Shown: piece after piece, positions 28,277 through 40,261 of the stretch
Position numbering within the stretch: position 1 is the first letter of the stretch
Layout of the letters: each line of letters begins with the position of its first letter
Assembly: GCA_021813555.1 (NCBI GenBank)
Contig: JAKAKG010000054.1
Span: 1 to 59,724, forward strand
Direction: 5' to 3'
Length of the DNA: 59,724 nucleotides
From: Acidobacteriota bacterium
Lineage (GTDB): Bacteria > Acidobacteriota > UBA4820 > DSQY01
Program-made: the position numbers and the translations under genes
Notes under the pieces: model-generated
The model's input: only the letters and a program-made list of their open reading frames with translations
Databases searched by the model: none
What the model was told of the DNA's origin: nothing

Positions 28277-30877
28277 ATGCGTTGGGAACAGTTCACCGAA
28301 AAAGCACGGGAAGCTATGAACGGGGCGGCAGAGCTCGCCTCCTCCCGCCAGAACTCGGAAGTGACCCCCGAGCACATTCTCATGACTCTCGTGCGCCAGG
28401 AGGGCGGCATCGTGCCTGCTATCCTCGAGCGCCTTCACCTCGATCCCCTTGCCCTGGCCAACAAGGTGGAGCGGGCCTTGGACCGCCTTCCTAAGATCAC
28501 CGGTTCGGGCGCTGAGCCGGCCCTCTCCCGGCAAGCCCTCCAGGTCCTGGAGTCGGCCGCCGGACAGGCCCGGTTCTTCAAAGACGACTTCGTGTCCACG
28601 GAGCACATCCTTGCGGCCCTCCTGGAGGCCACCGGCACGGAGGCGGGGAAGGCCCTCATCGCCTCGGGATTGAACCGGGATCAGCTCCTGGCGGCCCTTC
28701 AGGACCTGCGCGGGTCCCAAAGAATCACGGACCCCAACCCCGAGGGCAAGTATCAAGCCCTCAAGCAATACGGGCGGGACCTCACGGAGATGGCGCGCCT
28801 TCGCAAGCTGGACCCGGTCATCGGGAGAGACGAGGAAATCCGCCGCGTGACCCAGATCCTGGCTCGCCGCACCAAGAACAATCCCGTCCTCGTGGGCGAC
28901 CCCGGCGTGGGTAAGACCGCCATCGTGGAAGGGCTCGCCCTCCGCATGGCCGACGGCGACGTGCCCGATCCCCTCAGGAACAAGCGCCTCGTGCAGCTCG
29001 ACCTGGCGAGCCTCATCGCGGGAACGAAATTCAGAGGCGAGTTCGAGGATCGCCTGAAGGCGGTCGTGAAGGAGATCACGGCCAGCGACGGCGACGTCAT
29101 CCTCTTCATCGACGAGCTGCACACCCTGGTGGGCGCGGGAGCCGCCGAAGGCGCCATGGACGCCGCCAATATTCTCAAGCCCGCTCTGGCCCGAGGAGAG
29201 CTCCACGCCATCGGGGCCACGACGGTGAACGAGTATCGCAAGCACATCGAGAAAGACCCGGCCCTGGAGCGCCGATTTCAGCCCATCTTCGTGGGTGAGC
29301 CGACGGTGGAGGACGCCATCGGCATCCTGCGCGGCTTGAAGGAGCGGTTCGAAGTGCACCACGGGATCCGAATTCGCGACGGAGCCATCGTGGCCGCCGT
29401 GACCCTCTCCCACCGCTACATCCACGACCGGTTCCTCCCGGACAAAGCCATCGATTTGGTGGACGAGGCGGCGGCGCGGTTGCGCATCCAGGTGGACTCG
29501 GTGCCCTACGAACTCGATACCCTGGAGCGCCGCATGGCTTCCCTGCAGATCGAAAAGCAGGCTCTCCTCAAGGAGAACGACCCGGCCGCCATGGAGCGCC
29601 TCGAAACCCTCGCCCGTGAGCTCGCCGACGTGGAGGGCGAGGCCAAAGCCATGCGCGCCCGCTGGCAGAACGAACGGGAAGCCATCAAGGCCATCCAGGA
29701 GCGCAAGCGCGACGCGGAGGACCTGCGCGGAGAGGCGGAGCGAGCCGAGCGCGTGGGCAACTACGACGAAGCGGCCAAATTAAAATATGGCCGTCTGCCC
29801 CAGATCGAGCAGGACATCGAATCGGCCCAGACGAGGCTCAAGGCCCTCCAGAAGGAGCGCCCCCTCCTTAAAGAGGAGGTTGACGAGGAGGACATCGCCC
29901 TCGTGGTCTCCCTCTGGACGGGCATCCCCGTGTCGCGCATGCTCGAAGGGGAGCGGGCTAAGCTCCTGGCCATGGAGGACCGGTTGAGAACCCGGGTCGT
30001 GGGGCAGGAAGAAGCCCTCGGCGTGGTCTCCGATGCCGTGCGCCGGTCCCGCTCGGGCATGGGCGACCCTCGCCGCCCCATGGGCTCCTTCCTCTTTATG
30101 GGCCCCACGGGCGTAGGCAAGACGGAACTGTGCAAGGCTCTGGCCGAGTTTCTCTTCGACGACGAGCGGGCCATGGTGCGCCTGGACATGAGTGAATACA
30201 TGGAGAAGCACTCCGTCTCCCGCCTCGTGGGCGCACCCCCTGGATACGTAGGCCACGAGGAGGGGGGCCAGCTCACGGAGGCGGTACACCGGCGCCCCTA
30301 CAGCGTTATCCTCCTGGACGAAATCGAAAAGGCCCATCCCGACGTCTTCAACATTCTTCTCCAAGTCCTGGACGACGGGCGCCTGACGGACGCCAAGGGC
30401 CGGACCGTGGATTTCTCCCAGACCCTGCTGGTGATGACGAGCAACATCGGTTCCCGGTGGATTCAGGACCTTGCGGCCAAGGACCCCGACGCCATGCGAG
30501 ACCGCGTCATGGACGAACTGCGCGCCACCTTTCGCCCCGAGTTCCTCAACCGCCTCGACGAGGTGGTCATGTTCAGGTCTCTGAGCCGGGAAGACATCGA
30601 AGGCATCGTGGACATTCAGGTGGCGGTGCTGGAGAAGCGGCTGCGGGAGCGCGGCTTCGAGCTCAGGCTGGATGAGAGCGCCCGGCGGTTTCTCGCGGAG
30701 GAGGGCTACGACCCGGCGTACGGCGCGCGGCCCCTCAAGCGGGCCATCCAGAAGTACCTCGAAAATCCCCTCGCCAAGGATATCCTCGGCGGGAAGTTCA
30801 CGCCGGGGCTGGCCGTTCAAGCAAGTGCCGGAGACGGCGCGCTGGCCTTCCGGGCCACGGAGGCGGTGGTAAACTAA
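28277..30877 (+). CDS. clpB: ATP-dependent chaperone ClpB
   Basis: [21 protein letters not shown]...[18 protein letters not shown]...[51 protein letters not shown]; coiled-coil middle domain present. Confidence 0.97.
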   Translation: MRWEQFTEKAREAMNGAAELASSRQNSEVTPEHILMTLVRQEGGIVPAILERLHLDPLALANKVERALDRLPKITGSGAEPALSRQALQVLESAAGQARFFKDDFVSTEHILAALLEATGTEAGKALIASGLNRDQLLAALQDLRGSQRITDPNPEGKYQALKQYGRDLTEMARLRKLDPVIGRDEEIRRVTQILARRTKNNPVLVGDPGVGKTAIVEGLALRMADGDVPDPLRNKRLVQLDLASLIAGTKFRGEFEDRLKAVVKEITASDGDVILFIDELHTLVGAGAAEGAMDAANILKPALARGELHAIGATTVNEYRKHIEKDPALERRFQPIFVGEPTVEDAIGILRGLKERFEVHHGIRIRDGAIVAAVTLSHRYIHDRFLPDKAIDLVDEAAARLRIQVDSVPYELDTLERRMASLQIEKQALLKENDPAAMERLETLARELADVEGEAKAMRARWQNEREAIKAIQERKRDAEDLRGEAERAERVGNYDEAAKLKYGRLPQIEQDIESAQTRLKALQKERPLLKEEVDEEDIALVVSLWTGIPVSRMLEGERAKLLAMEDRLRTRVVGQEEALGVVSDAVRRSRSGMGDPRRPMGSFLFMGPTGVGKTELCKALAEFLFDDERAMVRLDMSEYMEKHSVSRLVGAPPGYVGHEEGGQLTEAVHRRPYSVILLDEIEKAHPDVFNILLQVLDDGRLTDAKGRTVDFSQTLLVMTSNIGSRWIQDLAAKDPDAMRDRVMDELRATFRPEFLNRLDEVVMFRSLSREDIEGIVDIQVAVLEKRLRERGFELRLDESARRFLAEEGYDPAYGARPLKRAIQKYLENPLAKDILGGKFTPGLAVQASAGDGALAFRATEAVVN

Positions 30878-30894
30878 GGTGGCTGGCGTAGGAC

Positions 30895-30968
30895 GTGGGA
30901 GCGGCCTCCAGGCCGTGAACCGCCGGGGCCGCGGGATCGGCCCATCGCCGCCGGGAGGCGGCTCCCAC
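30895..30968. repeat. REP doublet / BIME-like element (two inverted REPs)
   Basis: GTGGGAGCGGCCTCCAGGCCG ... and its inverted partner CGCCGGGAGGCGGCTCCCAC; each unit has a GTGG head plus hairpin (CGGCCT-CC-AGGCCG; CCGCC-TCCC-GGCGG). Confidence 0.75.
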
Positions 30969-30987
30969 TGAACTTCGGAGGTCGACC

Positions 30988-31845
30988 ATGGCCAACTGGT
31001 TTAAGACAATGCTTCTCTTCGTGGCTCTCGCCGCGGTCCTCATGCTCGTGGGCGGCGCGGTGGCAGGTAGGCAGGGGCTGATCATCGCCCTGGTCATTTC
31101 CATCGGCATCAACTTCTTCTCTTATTGGTTCTCGGACAAGATTGTCCTGGCCTCCTACCGGGCCAAGCCCCTCACCGAGACGGAGGCGCCCAGGGCCCAC
31201 GCGGTCCTCGCGCAGCTCAGCCAGGCGGCGGGAATCCCCAAGCCGCCCCTGTACCACACCCCCGAAAGCTCCCCCAACGCCTTCGCCACGGGGCGCGACC
31301 CCCAGCATGCGGTGGTGTGCGTCACGGACGGCATTCTGGACCTGCTGGACGAGGAAGAGCTCAAGGGCGTTCTGGGACACGAGCTCGCCCACGTCAAGCA
31401 CCGGGACATCCTCATCGGGACCGTGGCGGCCTCCATCGCTTCCACCATCATGTTCATCGCCAGCATGGCCCGGTGGGCGGCCATCTTCGGCGGCTTCGGC
31501 GGCGGCCGCGACCGCGAAGGGGGAGGCAACCCCATCGCCCTTCTCGTGGCGGCCGTGGTGGCACCCCTGGCGGCCCTTCTCATTCAGATGGCCATTTCCC
31601 GGTCCCGAGAATACGGCGCCGACGAGAGCGGAGCCCAATTCGCGGGGAACCCTTACGGCCTGGCCAACGCCCTCAAGAAGCTTCAGACCGTCTCGGCCCG
31701 AATCCCCCTGAAGGCGAGCCCCGCCACGGCCCACATGTTCATCGTTAAACCCTTCACGGGAGGCGGCATGTTCAACCTCTTCGCCACCCATCCGCCCATC
31801 GAAAAGCGCATCGCGAGGCTCATGGACATGAGGGGAGCCACGTGA
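30988..31845 (+). CDS. htpX: Zinc metalloprotease HtpX (M48)
   Basis: HEXXH in GVLGHELAHVKHRDI; TM segments; FATGRDPQHAVVCVTDGILDLL. Confidence 0.95.
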   Translation: MANWFKTMLLFVALAAVLMLVGGAVAGRQGLIIALVISIGINFFSYWFSDKIVLASYRAKPLTETEAPRAHAVLAQLSQAAGIPKPPLYHTPESSPNAFATGRDPQHAVVCVTDGILDLLDEEELKGVLGHELAHVKHRDILIGTVAASIASTIMFIASMARWAAIFGGFGGGRDREGGGNPIALLVAAVVAPLAALLIQMAISRSREYGADESGAQFAGNPYGLANALKKLQTVSARIPLKASPATAHMFIVKPFTGGGMFNLFATHPPIEKRIARLMDMRGAT

Positions 31846-31901
31846 AGTCATGAAGTTAGGAATGGAACCGTGATGAGAACCGGGACAATCAAGGATGGGG
31901 C

Positions 31902-33227
<1,326 letters not shown>

Positions 33228-33230
33228 TGA

Positions 33231-33272
33231 GTGAAACGTGAAAAGGCAACAGTGAAGAGAACAACGTGAAGG
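33231..33272. repeat. Degenerate heptad array
   Basis: GTGAAAC GTGAAAA GGCAACA GTGAAGA GAACAAC GTGAAGG in 7-bp phase. Confidence 0.6.
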
Positions 33273-33349
33273 GCATCGTGAGCTACACGTCCAAAACGGG
33301 TTGAATCTATCACCAGGTGCCTGCCATGAGAAAACCGAGGGAATCATCG

Positions 33350-33874
33350 ATGAATATTGTGGACAAGAGACGTATCCGCGAGGACTCCGAGGAGATCATC
33401 GCCACGGAACCCAACTTGAAGCCCACGTATGTCCAGGAACTTGAAGAGCGCACCCGCCGCGCGGAGGCCGCCTTGCGCCAGCGAGTGGCGGACCTGGAGG
33501 CAGAGACTCAGCGGGCCCGGGAGAGGATCCAGGCGGGGATCGAGCAGCGATACGAGCGAAAAGAGCGGGACCTCCTCGTAGAAGTTCTCGGCCTCCTGGA
33601 CGACGTGGACAGGGCGGCCGCCCTCTCCTGCGACGTACCAGCCGTGGCCGAAGGCCTCTCGCTTCTCACGGCCCGGGTGGAGCAGTTTCTGAAGGCCCAC
33701 GGTTGCACAAAATTCGTCCCTGAGAACCAGCCCTTCGATCCCGAGACCATGGAGGCGGTGGCCGCGGTGGAAGGCCAGGCCGGTTTGGTGGTGAGCGTGT
33801 TCAAGCCGGGATACTTCATGAAGGACACCCTCATCAGGCCTGCCCAGGTGACGGTGGGACGGACAGGCTCATAG
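33350..33874 (+). CDS. grpE: Nucleotide exchange factor GrpE
   Basis: Coiled-coil N-terminus; RYERKERDLLVEVLGLLDDVDRAA...FDPETMEAVAAVEG...VVSVFKPGYFMKDTLIRPAQVTVG. Confidence 0.88.
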   Translation: MNIVDKRRIREDSEEIIATEPNLKPTYVQELEERTRRAEAALRQRVADLEAETQRARERIQAGIEQRYERKERDLLVEVLGLLDDVDRAAALSCDVPAVAEGLSLLTARVEQFLKAHGCTKFVPENQPFDPETMEAVAAVEGQAGLVVSVFKPGYFMKDTLIRPAQVTVGRTGS

Positions 33875-34091
33875 GTGGGGGATCCCGGAGCTTGGTGCAT
33901 CGCTTCCGATTTCAAAGACTAAGGGCCTTATAAACCTGTAGAACCCCCCTGTTGCAATTTCACTTTTTGATGTATTCTACGAGGGACGGCAAAGGGGAAA
34001 CCGTTGAAACTGCTCGCATTCCCGCGCCGGAGGAGGCCTTGGCGGAAAGGGAAAGTCTTTGGTTCTCAGGCTTTTCCAAGGGGGCGTTCGG

Positions 34092-34120
34092 TTGCGAAGG
34101 CCCGGGGGGCGTGCTATATT
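34092..34120 (+). promoter_or_regulatory. Possible promoter (TTGCGA-17-TATATT) for the propeller gene
   Basis: ttgcga aggcccggggggcgtgc tatatt about 25 bp before ATG 34146. Confidence 0.45.
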
Positions 34121-34145
34121 CACCCAAAGGTGAGGAGGAGGGACC

Positions 34146-35861
34146 ATGCGCCGTTTGCTGATACTCGGCCTTTTCGTGTTGGCAGGCATCGCCGCACAGG
34201 CTCAGACCCCGCTGTGGGTCTTCGGTTCGCAGTCGTCGATCCTCTTTGACCCCACGGTCGGTCCGGACGGCACGAGTTATTACACCACGGTGGACAACAA
34301 AATCGCCGCCGTGAGCAGCTCGGGCGTTTACAAATGGGCCGCGGACCTCGGCGCCCAGGCTATGACCCCCATCGCCCTTCAAGGCACGACGCTTTTCGTG
34401 GGCACGTCGAGCCAGCAGATCCGGGCCTACAGCGTAGCCGGAAACGTCGTGTGGAAAACGGTCCTCGAGAAAAACATCAAGACGCCCATCGCCGTGGCCA
34501 GCGACAACACCCTCTTCTTCGGACTGGAAAACGGCCAGCTCTACGCCGTGAACGGAAACACGGGGAAGGTGAACTGGCATTTTTATGTAGATACGATGAT
34601 GGGCCCGCCTACCGTGAGCCATGCGGGCAACGTGTACGTAGCCGGAAGCGCCTTCATGCATTCCATCGACGCCAAGACGGGCCAGGTGATCTGGCGCAAG
34701 GACGTGTTTAACTTCTCCAACGTTCCCCTGGCCATGGACAACTACGACAACATGGTCTACATCCGCCGCGGCATCATGGACATTTACGATTACCGCGGGA
34801 ATTTCTTGTGGGAAGCCTACGATGACACAGGCACCCTGATCCTCATCCAAAACGTGCAGCCGCTCATCTACGGCGACATCCTTGTGGCCGCAGTTCAGGG
34901 CGGAGGCGACATCTACGGATTCGACAGCCGTACGGGCCAGATCGTCTGGCAGTTCAGCAAGGTCAACTCCACCAACCCCGTGAAGTGGACCCCCAAGGCC
35001 GTGAGTTCCATGGCCGTGGACAGCCGCGGCATGGTGACCTACTGCGACACGACAGCGGGCCAGATCGCCTTCTTTGACGCCACCACGGGATGGTTCAAGA
35101 GCTTCATGCCCAGCAACGGCCTGGGCAACAGCTTCGCCCTGGTGGGCATGGGAACGGGCGGCTACGGCGTGATTCGGGCCGGCACGGGGAACAAGACCTT
35201 GGTGGGGTACAAGATGCCCGCCGGCCCCGGAAGCCCCTGGAGCCAGTGGGGCGGAACCGCCTATAAGCAAATGCGCCGGGACGATCCGCCTTACCTGACC
35301 CTCAGCCAGCCCCTGGACGGGCAGGTGATCACCGGAGCGTTTTGCGCCGTAGCCGCCGCCAGTGACGACTTCTCCCTTGCCGACCTGTCCATTTACATGA
35401 ACGGGACACAAGTCGCCAAGTCAGGCGGCGGCTCCGTGTCCTTTTGCACCAACAGCGCCTCGTTCCAAGACGGCGCCTACGACATCGTGGCCGTGGGACG
35501 GGACTCGGGAGGCAACCAGGCCACGGCCTCGGCCTCGGTGGCCTTCGTCAACCCTCCGCCGGTCTACGGCGTAAGCTACGGTGCCCCCGTCTTCAGTTGG
35601 ATTAAGAACGGGGTGGACGGTAAATACGAAGTGGATATTTCCCTTAGCCCATCCTTCGCCCCCGTCCTCGTGAGCAGCGCCACGCCCTCGAAGAACTTCG
35701 TGAAGGGAACCACCTGGCAGCCGAGCCAGAAAAAATGGGCCAAGGTCCAAAATGCGGCCCGGCTCTCGGCCACCACCCAGACCACCTTCTACTGGAGAGT
35801 GGTGGGCAAATCGGGCGGGTTGGTAACGACGCGGTCCTTCATCATGGATAAGACCAAATAG
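34146..35861 (+). CDS. Secreted PQQ-like beta-propeller protein
   Basis: Signal MRRLLILGLFVLAGIAAQAQ; repeats such as LYAVNGNTGKVNWHFYVDTMMGPP, MHSIDAKTGQVIWRKDV, IYGFDSRTGQIVWQFSK. Confidence 0.85.
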   Translation: MRRLLILGLFVLAGIAAQAQTPLWVFGSQSSILFDPTVGPDGTSYYTTVDNKIAAVSSSGVYKWAADLGAQAMTPIALQGTTLFVGTSSQQIRAYSVAGNVVWKTVLEKNIKTPIAVASDNTLFFGLENGQLYAVNGNTGKVNWHFYVDTMMGPPTVSHAGNVYVAGSAFMHSIDAKTGQVIWRKDVFNFSNVPLAMDNYDNMVYIRRGIMDIYDYRGNFLWEAYDDTGTLILIQNVQPLIYGDILVAAVQGGGDIYGFDSRTGQIVWQFSKVNSTNPVKWTPKAVSSMAVDSRGMVTYCDTTAGQIAFFDATTGWFKSFMPSNGLGNSFALVGMGTGGYGVIRAGTGNKTLVGYKMPAGPGSPWSQWGGTAYKQMRRDDPPYLTLSQPLDGQVITGAFCAVAAASDDFSLADLSIYMNGTQVAKSGGGSVSFCTNSASFQDGAYDIVAVGRDSGGNQATASASVAFVNPPPVYGVSYGAPVFSWIKNGVDGKYEVDISLSPSFAPVLVSSATPSKNFVKGTTWQPSQKKWAKVQNAARLSATTQTTFYWRVVGKSGGLVTTRSFIMDKTK

Positions 35862-35893
35862 ATCGAAATCCTTAGGCACGCTGGCGTCATTCC

Positions 35894-35917
35894 AAAGGCC
35901 CCCGCAGGGGGCCTTTT
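35894..35917 (+). terminator. Rho-independent terminator
   Basis: AAAGGCCCCC-GCA-GGGGGCCTTTT: 10-bp perfect stem, T-rich tail. Confidence 0.85.
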
Positions 35918-35950
35918 CGTTGGCGATCGACCGATCACGGCGGAGAGGAG

Positions 35951-36835
35951 TTAGGGAAAGACCGCGGTGGGAAGGAGGAGGCGTCCTTCCACCCGGCCCA
36001 GGGCGATGAACCGCTCCGTGGGACCCAGGATCCGCACCAGCCCTTCCAGCCCCTGGAGCCCAAGAGGGGCCAGGATTTTCTGCCCGAAAAGGAGGAGGCG
36101 CTCCTCTCTCTGATCGACCCTGTGGACGGGCAGCCCCACGTCCACGAGATCGAAGGGCACGAATCCGCGCTCCAGAAAGGGATCGTCCAGGGGGTTGGCG
36201 GAGGCAAGGACGAAGGGCCCCACGTGGGTGCGGCCGAGTTCGTGGCAATGGGAGGGACACCCGGCCCGTTCGCCCATTTGCTCCGCCACGGTCCGAACGT
36301 ACGTCCCTGAGGAACACCTCAGGCGGAACTGCACGTCCCGCTCATCGAGAGGCTGCACGTTGAACTCGTAGAGGGTGATGGGGACCGGATCGAGACTCAC
36401 GGGTTCTCCGCGGCGGGCGAGCTTGTAGGCCCGGACGTGCCCCACCCGCTTGGCCGAGTAGGCCGGGGGCGTCTGCATGAGAGGCCCCACGAAACTGTCC
36501 GCCATGGCCTGCCACTGCGCAGCGGTCAACTTGGGAGGAGTTCCTTCCGCTACCACGCGGCCGTCCCGGTCGCACGTGTCCGTCCCCTGTCCGAATCGGA
36601 TGATTCCTTCGTAGGCCTTGTCCATGCCCTGAAAGAGGCTGGCGAGCCGGGTACCCTTGCCGAGGAGGAGGATGAGCAAGCCCGTGCAAAAGGGGTCCAG
36701 CGTGCCGCCGTGTCCCACCTTGAACTTCCGAGGACAGAGCCGCCGGACGGCGGACACGCAGTCGTGCGAGGTCATCCCCGCGGGCTTGTTCAGGAGGATG
36801 AGGCCGTCGGGAGGATTAGGCGTCGCTTGGGTCAT
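35951..36835 (-). CDS. truB: tRNA pseudouridine(55) synthase TruB
   Basis: DGLILLNKPAGMTSHDCVSAVRRLC...KVGHGGTLDPFCTGLLILLLGKGTRL...RLRCSSGTYVRTVAEQMGE. Confidence 0.96.
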   Translation of the reverse strand: MTQATPNPPDGLILLNKPAGMTSHDCVSAVRRLCPRKFKVGHGGTLDPFCTGLLILLLGKGTRLASLFQGMDKAYEGIIRFGQGTDTCDRDGRVVAEGTPPKLTAAQWQAMADSFVGPLMQTPPAYSAKRVGHVRAYKLARRGEPVSLDPVPITLYEFNVQPLDERDVQFRLRCSSGTYVRTVAEQMGERAGCPSHCHELGRTHVGPFVLASANPLDDPFLERGFVPFDLVDVGLPVHRVDQREERLLLFGQKILAPLGLQGLEGLVRILGPTERFIALGRVEGRLLLPTAVFP

Positions 36836-37181
36836 GGTCCTTGTGGATGGACGCGAGGAGGTCTTCGATGTGCCGGGCCCGCTCCTCCGCTTCGTCGAAG
36901 ACGAACCGGAGTTCGGGTGCCTGCTTCAGGTGCAGGTTCTTGCCCAGGAAGCTTCGCAGCCGCTTGGCGTGATCCGCGAGGAGCGCCGCGGCTTCTTTCT
37001 TGGGAAGCTCGGAGTCGAGGACCGTGTAAAAAACGCGAGCCACGGCCAGGTCCTTGCTCATCTGGACCTCCGTGACGGTGACCCACTGGAATTTCGGCTC
37101 CTCCATCTCGCGCATGAGGGCGTTTGAGATGGCGTGCCTGACCAGGTCACCCACCTTGTCGGTCTTGGCGAATCGTCGCAT
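36816..37181 (-). CDS. rbfA: Ribosome-binding factor A
   Basis: MRRFAKTDKVGDLVRHAISNALMREMEEPKFQWVTVTEVQMSKDLAVARVFYTVLD...ELRFVFDEAEERARHIEDLL. Confidence 0.93.
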   Translation of the reverse strand: MRRFAKTDKVGDLVRHAISNALMREMEEPKFQWVTVTEVQMSKDLAVARVFYTVLDSELPKKEAAALLADHAKRLRSFLGKNLHLKQAPELRFVFDEAEERARHIEDLLASIHKDHDPSDA

Positions 37182-37191
37182 GGCATACCTC

Positions 37192-37326
37192 AGGTGAGTA
37201 GGTGAGGAGGATATTAGGTGAGTAGGAAGGAATAGGACGGTTCCTGGCGACGGGTGATGGCGAGGCCATCCACCATCCAAACCGACTTCCTTTCCTACTC
37301 ACCTACTCACTTACTCCCCTACTCAC
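37192..37326. repeat. Inverted pair of GTGAGTAG / CTACTCAC arrays between infB and rbfA
   Basis: Left AGGTGAGTAGGTGAGGAGG..AGGTGAGTAGGAAGG; right TTCCTTTCCTACTCACCTACTCACTTACTCCCCTACTCACG. Confidence 0.8.
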
Positions 37327-37330
37327 GCAA

Positions 37331-40258
37331 TTACAGCGTTCTCTCTTGGAACCGAACCTCGAAGGCCTCGATGACGTCGCCCGGTTTAACGTCGTTATAG
37401 TTTTCAAGGCTGATGCCGCACTCGGTGCCGTCCTTGACCTCTGAGGCATCGTCCTTGAATCGCTTGAGAGCGTTCAGCTTGCCCGTATGGACCACCACGT
37501 TGTCGCGCAGAACGCGGACCTGCGCCGAGCGAAGGATTTTGCCGTCGACGACGACGCAGCCCGCCACCGTGCCCACTTTGGAGACCTTGAAGGTCTGCCT
37601 CACCTCCGCGTGGCCCAGGACGAACTCCTCCTCGATGGGTTTGAGCATGCCGGTGAGGGCCTGCTTCATACGGTCGATGAGGTCGTAAATGACCGTGAAG
37701 AGCTGGACGTCCACTCCTTCGGCCTTGGCCAGCTCCGTGGCTTTCCGCTCAGGGCGGACATTGAAGCCGATCACCAGGGCGTTGCTGGCGCTGGCCAGCA
37801 GGATGTCGCTCTCCGAGACCGCCCCCACGCCTTGGTGAACGACGCGGATCTTGATTTCATCCGTGGAGAGTTCCTGAAGCTTCTGGGCGATGGCCTCCAG
37901 GGAGCCGTGCACGTCCGCCTTGAGGATCAGGGGCAACTCCTGGATCTCCCCCTGCTGGATGGCGCCGAAAACGTTCTCCAGGCGCACCTTGGTCGTGCGC
38001 TGGCTCCTGGCCTTTTCCTGTTCCTTCCGGAAGCTGGCCACCTGCCTGGCCTTGGCTTCGTCATCCATGCCCTGGAAAAGCGCTCCCACCATGGGCACTT
38101 CGGAGAATCCGAGCACCTCGATCGGGGAGCTGGGGCCCGCTTCTTCGATGCGAACCCCCTTATCGTCGAAGAGGTTTCGGACGTGGCCGTAGGTGGTGCC
38201 GCAGAGGAACAGGTCACCGACTTTGATGTGCCCGTCCTGGATGAGCACCGTGGCCACCGGGCCCCGGGCCCTGTCGAGGCGGGATTCGAGAACCGTACCG
38301 CTGGCGAGCTGCTCGGGGCTCGCCTTCAGGGCGAGCATGTCGGCCACGATGGAGACCATCTCGAGGAGAGACTCGATGCCCATCTTGCTCTTGGCCGACA
38401 CGGGAACGCTGACCACGTCGCCGCCCCAGTCTTCCGTGAGGACGCTTTGAGCGCTCAGCTCCCGCTTGACGCGGTCAGGGTCGGCGCCGGGCTTGTCCAT
38501 CTTGTTGATGGCCACCACCATGGGCACCTTGGCTGCTTTGCAGTGGTTGATCGCCTCCACCGTCTGGGGCATGACGCCGTCGTCGGCGGCCACCACGAGG
38601 ATGACGATGTCCGTCACCTGCGCGCCGCGGGCCCGCATGAGGGTGAAGGCTTCGTGGCCAGGCGTATCGAGAAACACGTAATCCCGGCCCTTGTTGCGGA
38701 CCTTGTAGGCCCCGATGTGCTGGGTGATGCCGCCGAACTCCTTGGAGGTGATGTCCACGTCGTGGATGGCCTCGAGGAGGGAGGATTTACCATGGTCCAC
38801 GTGGCCCATGATGGTCACCACCGGGGCGCGGGCGACCTTCTCGCCCTCCACCGATTCGTCCTGGGTCATGACGAGCTCGTCCTCGAAGGAGATGACCTCC
38901 GCGGCGAAGCCGAACATGGAGGACAATTCGATGGCCACCTGCTTGTCTAGGGGCTGGTTGATCGTGGCCAGGATGCCGCGGGACATGAGTTTGGCGATGA
39001 TGTCCCGCACCTTCACGTTGAGCTTGTCCGCCAGCTCCTTGACGGTGATGCCCTCGCGGATGAAGACGGCCTCACCCGTCTCGGCCTTGGCGCGGGCCTC
39101 TTCCAGCTCGTGCTCGAGCCGCTCACGGCGGTCCACCTTGGCCTGGAGCTTGTCGTGCCGGCGTTCGCGCTTGCTTTTGCGGTGCAGCTCTTGAGGCGGA
39201 GCCAAGCGGCTCGGGGTCTTGGCGGGTTCGGGGCCGCGGGGTGGAACCTGGCCGGGCCGCGGTTCCGCTCCAGGACGCGCGGGCGCTTGCCCGGGACGCC
39301 CATACGGCGCTGACCCTGCGGGGCGAGGATGCGGTGTTCCCGGGCGCTGGCTCGGCCCTCCGGGCCGATGCGCTTGAGAGCCGGGCCGCTGGCCCTGGCC
39401 GTGCGAAGGTTGGCCCGGGCGCTGCCCTTGAGGTTGCGGAGCCTGGCCTTGACGCGCAGCAGGGGGACCCGACCTCGGGGACGGAGGACCCGACCGCGGG
39501 GAAGGACCTCCGGGGCGCTGCTGTCCTTGAGGTGCCGCGGGCCCGTGGAAGCGAGGAGGTTGGCCCGAAGGCTGGGTCGGGCTCGAGGGAAGCGGCCGGT
39601 TAGGCAACATCTCGCCGGGCCTGGGCACCACACCGGGACCGTGGTGGAGCACCGGTCCTGACCCTGGAGGCCTTGCGGGCAAGGGCGAGGGGCGGTGGAT
39701 CTGGGGCCCTGTAGGGCGCGGCGATGGAGCGGGCGAACCGGGGGCCGAAGGGGGCGGTGGCACAGGAACAGCCTTCTCCACGGTCTTTTCCGCGGCCTTC
39801 TCGTGGCCCGCGGGTTTGTCCTGTTCGGATGGTTTGGGTGCCGCCTCGGCCGCCTTCACGGGAACCTTGGCAGGCGGAGCTTTGGCCGGTGCCTTCTCTG
39901 GCCCTGGGGCGGGAGGTCCCGAGGGGAGGCGAATCACCTTGGCTCCGGGCCTAGAGAGAACATGCGGCTTCGCTTCAGGCGCCTTCACTTCGGGTGCCTT
40001 CTCAGGCGCGGCGGCCGCCTTCTTGAGGGCGGGTTTGGGAGGAACCTCGACGGGCTTGGGAGGAGTCTCTGGCTTGGAGGGGACCGCCGCCGCCGGCTTG
40101 GCGGGCGCCCGTTTCCCGCCGAGCTTTTCCAGCACGGTCTCGTCGAGCGTGGAGAAGTTGGAGGCCACTTCGACACCCATGGCCTTCAAATTTTCCACGA
40201 GAAGATTGGACGAGATGCCGAGTTTTTTGGCCAGCTCGTAGACTCTTACTTTAGACAT
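37331..40258 (-). CDS. infB: Translation initiation factor IF-2
   Basis: Pro/Gly/Gln-rich N-terminal region; [21 protein letters not shown]...[15 protein letters not shown]...[11 protein letters not shown]. Confidence 0.98.
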   Translation of the reverse strand: MSKVRVYELAKKLGISSNLLVENLKAMGVEVASNFSTLDETVLEKLGGKRAPAKPAAAVPSKPETPPKPVEVPPKPALKKAAAAPEKAPEVKAPEAKPHVLSRPGAKVIRLPSGPPAPGPEKAPAKAPPAKVPVKAAEAAPKPSEQDKPAGHEKAAEKTVEKAVPVPPPPSAPGSPAPSPRPTGPQIHRPSPLPARPPGSGPVLHHGPGVVPRPGEMLPNRPLPSSPTQPSGQPPRFHGPAAPQGQQRPGGPSPRSGPPSPRSGPPAARQGQAPQPQGQRPGQPSHGQGQRPGSQAHRPGGPSQRPGTPHPRPAGSAPYGRPGQAPARPGAEPRPGQVPPRGPEPAKTPSRLAPPQELHRKSKRERRHDKLQAKVDRRERLEHELEEARAKAETGEAVFIREGITVKELADKLNVKVRDIIAKLMSRGILATINQPLDKQVAIELSSMFGFAAEVISFEDELVMTQDESVEGEKVARAPVVTIMGHVDHGKSSLLEAIHDVDITSKEFGGITQHIGAYKVRNKGRDYVFLDTPGHEAFTLMRARGAQVTDIVILVVAADDGVMPQTVEAINHCKAAKVPMVVAINKMDKPGADPDRVKRELSAQSVLTEDWGGDVVSVPVSAKSKMGIESLLEMVSIVADMLALKASPEQLASGTVLESRLDRARGPVATVLIQDGHIKVGDLFLCGTTYGHVRNLFDDKGVRIEEAGPSSPIEVLGFSEVPMVGALFQGMDDEAKARQVASFRKEQEKARSQRTTKVRLENVFGAIQQGEIQELPLILKADVHGSLEAIAQKLQELSTDEIKIRVVHQGVGAVSESDILLASASNALVIGFNVRPERKATELAKAEGVDVQLFTVIYDLIDRMKQALTGMLKPIEEEFVLGHAEVRQTFKVSKVGTVAGCVVVDGKILRSAQVRVLRDNVVVHTGKLNALKRFKDDASEVKDGTECGISLENYNDVKPGDVIEAFEVRFQERTL

Positions 40259-40261
40259 GGC

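Noticed and set aside
33960-35411. 483-aa minus-strand ORF
   Set aside because: Antisense to the PQQ-like propeller gene, which has a signal peptide and clear repeats.
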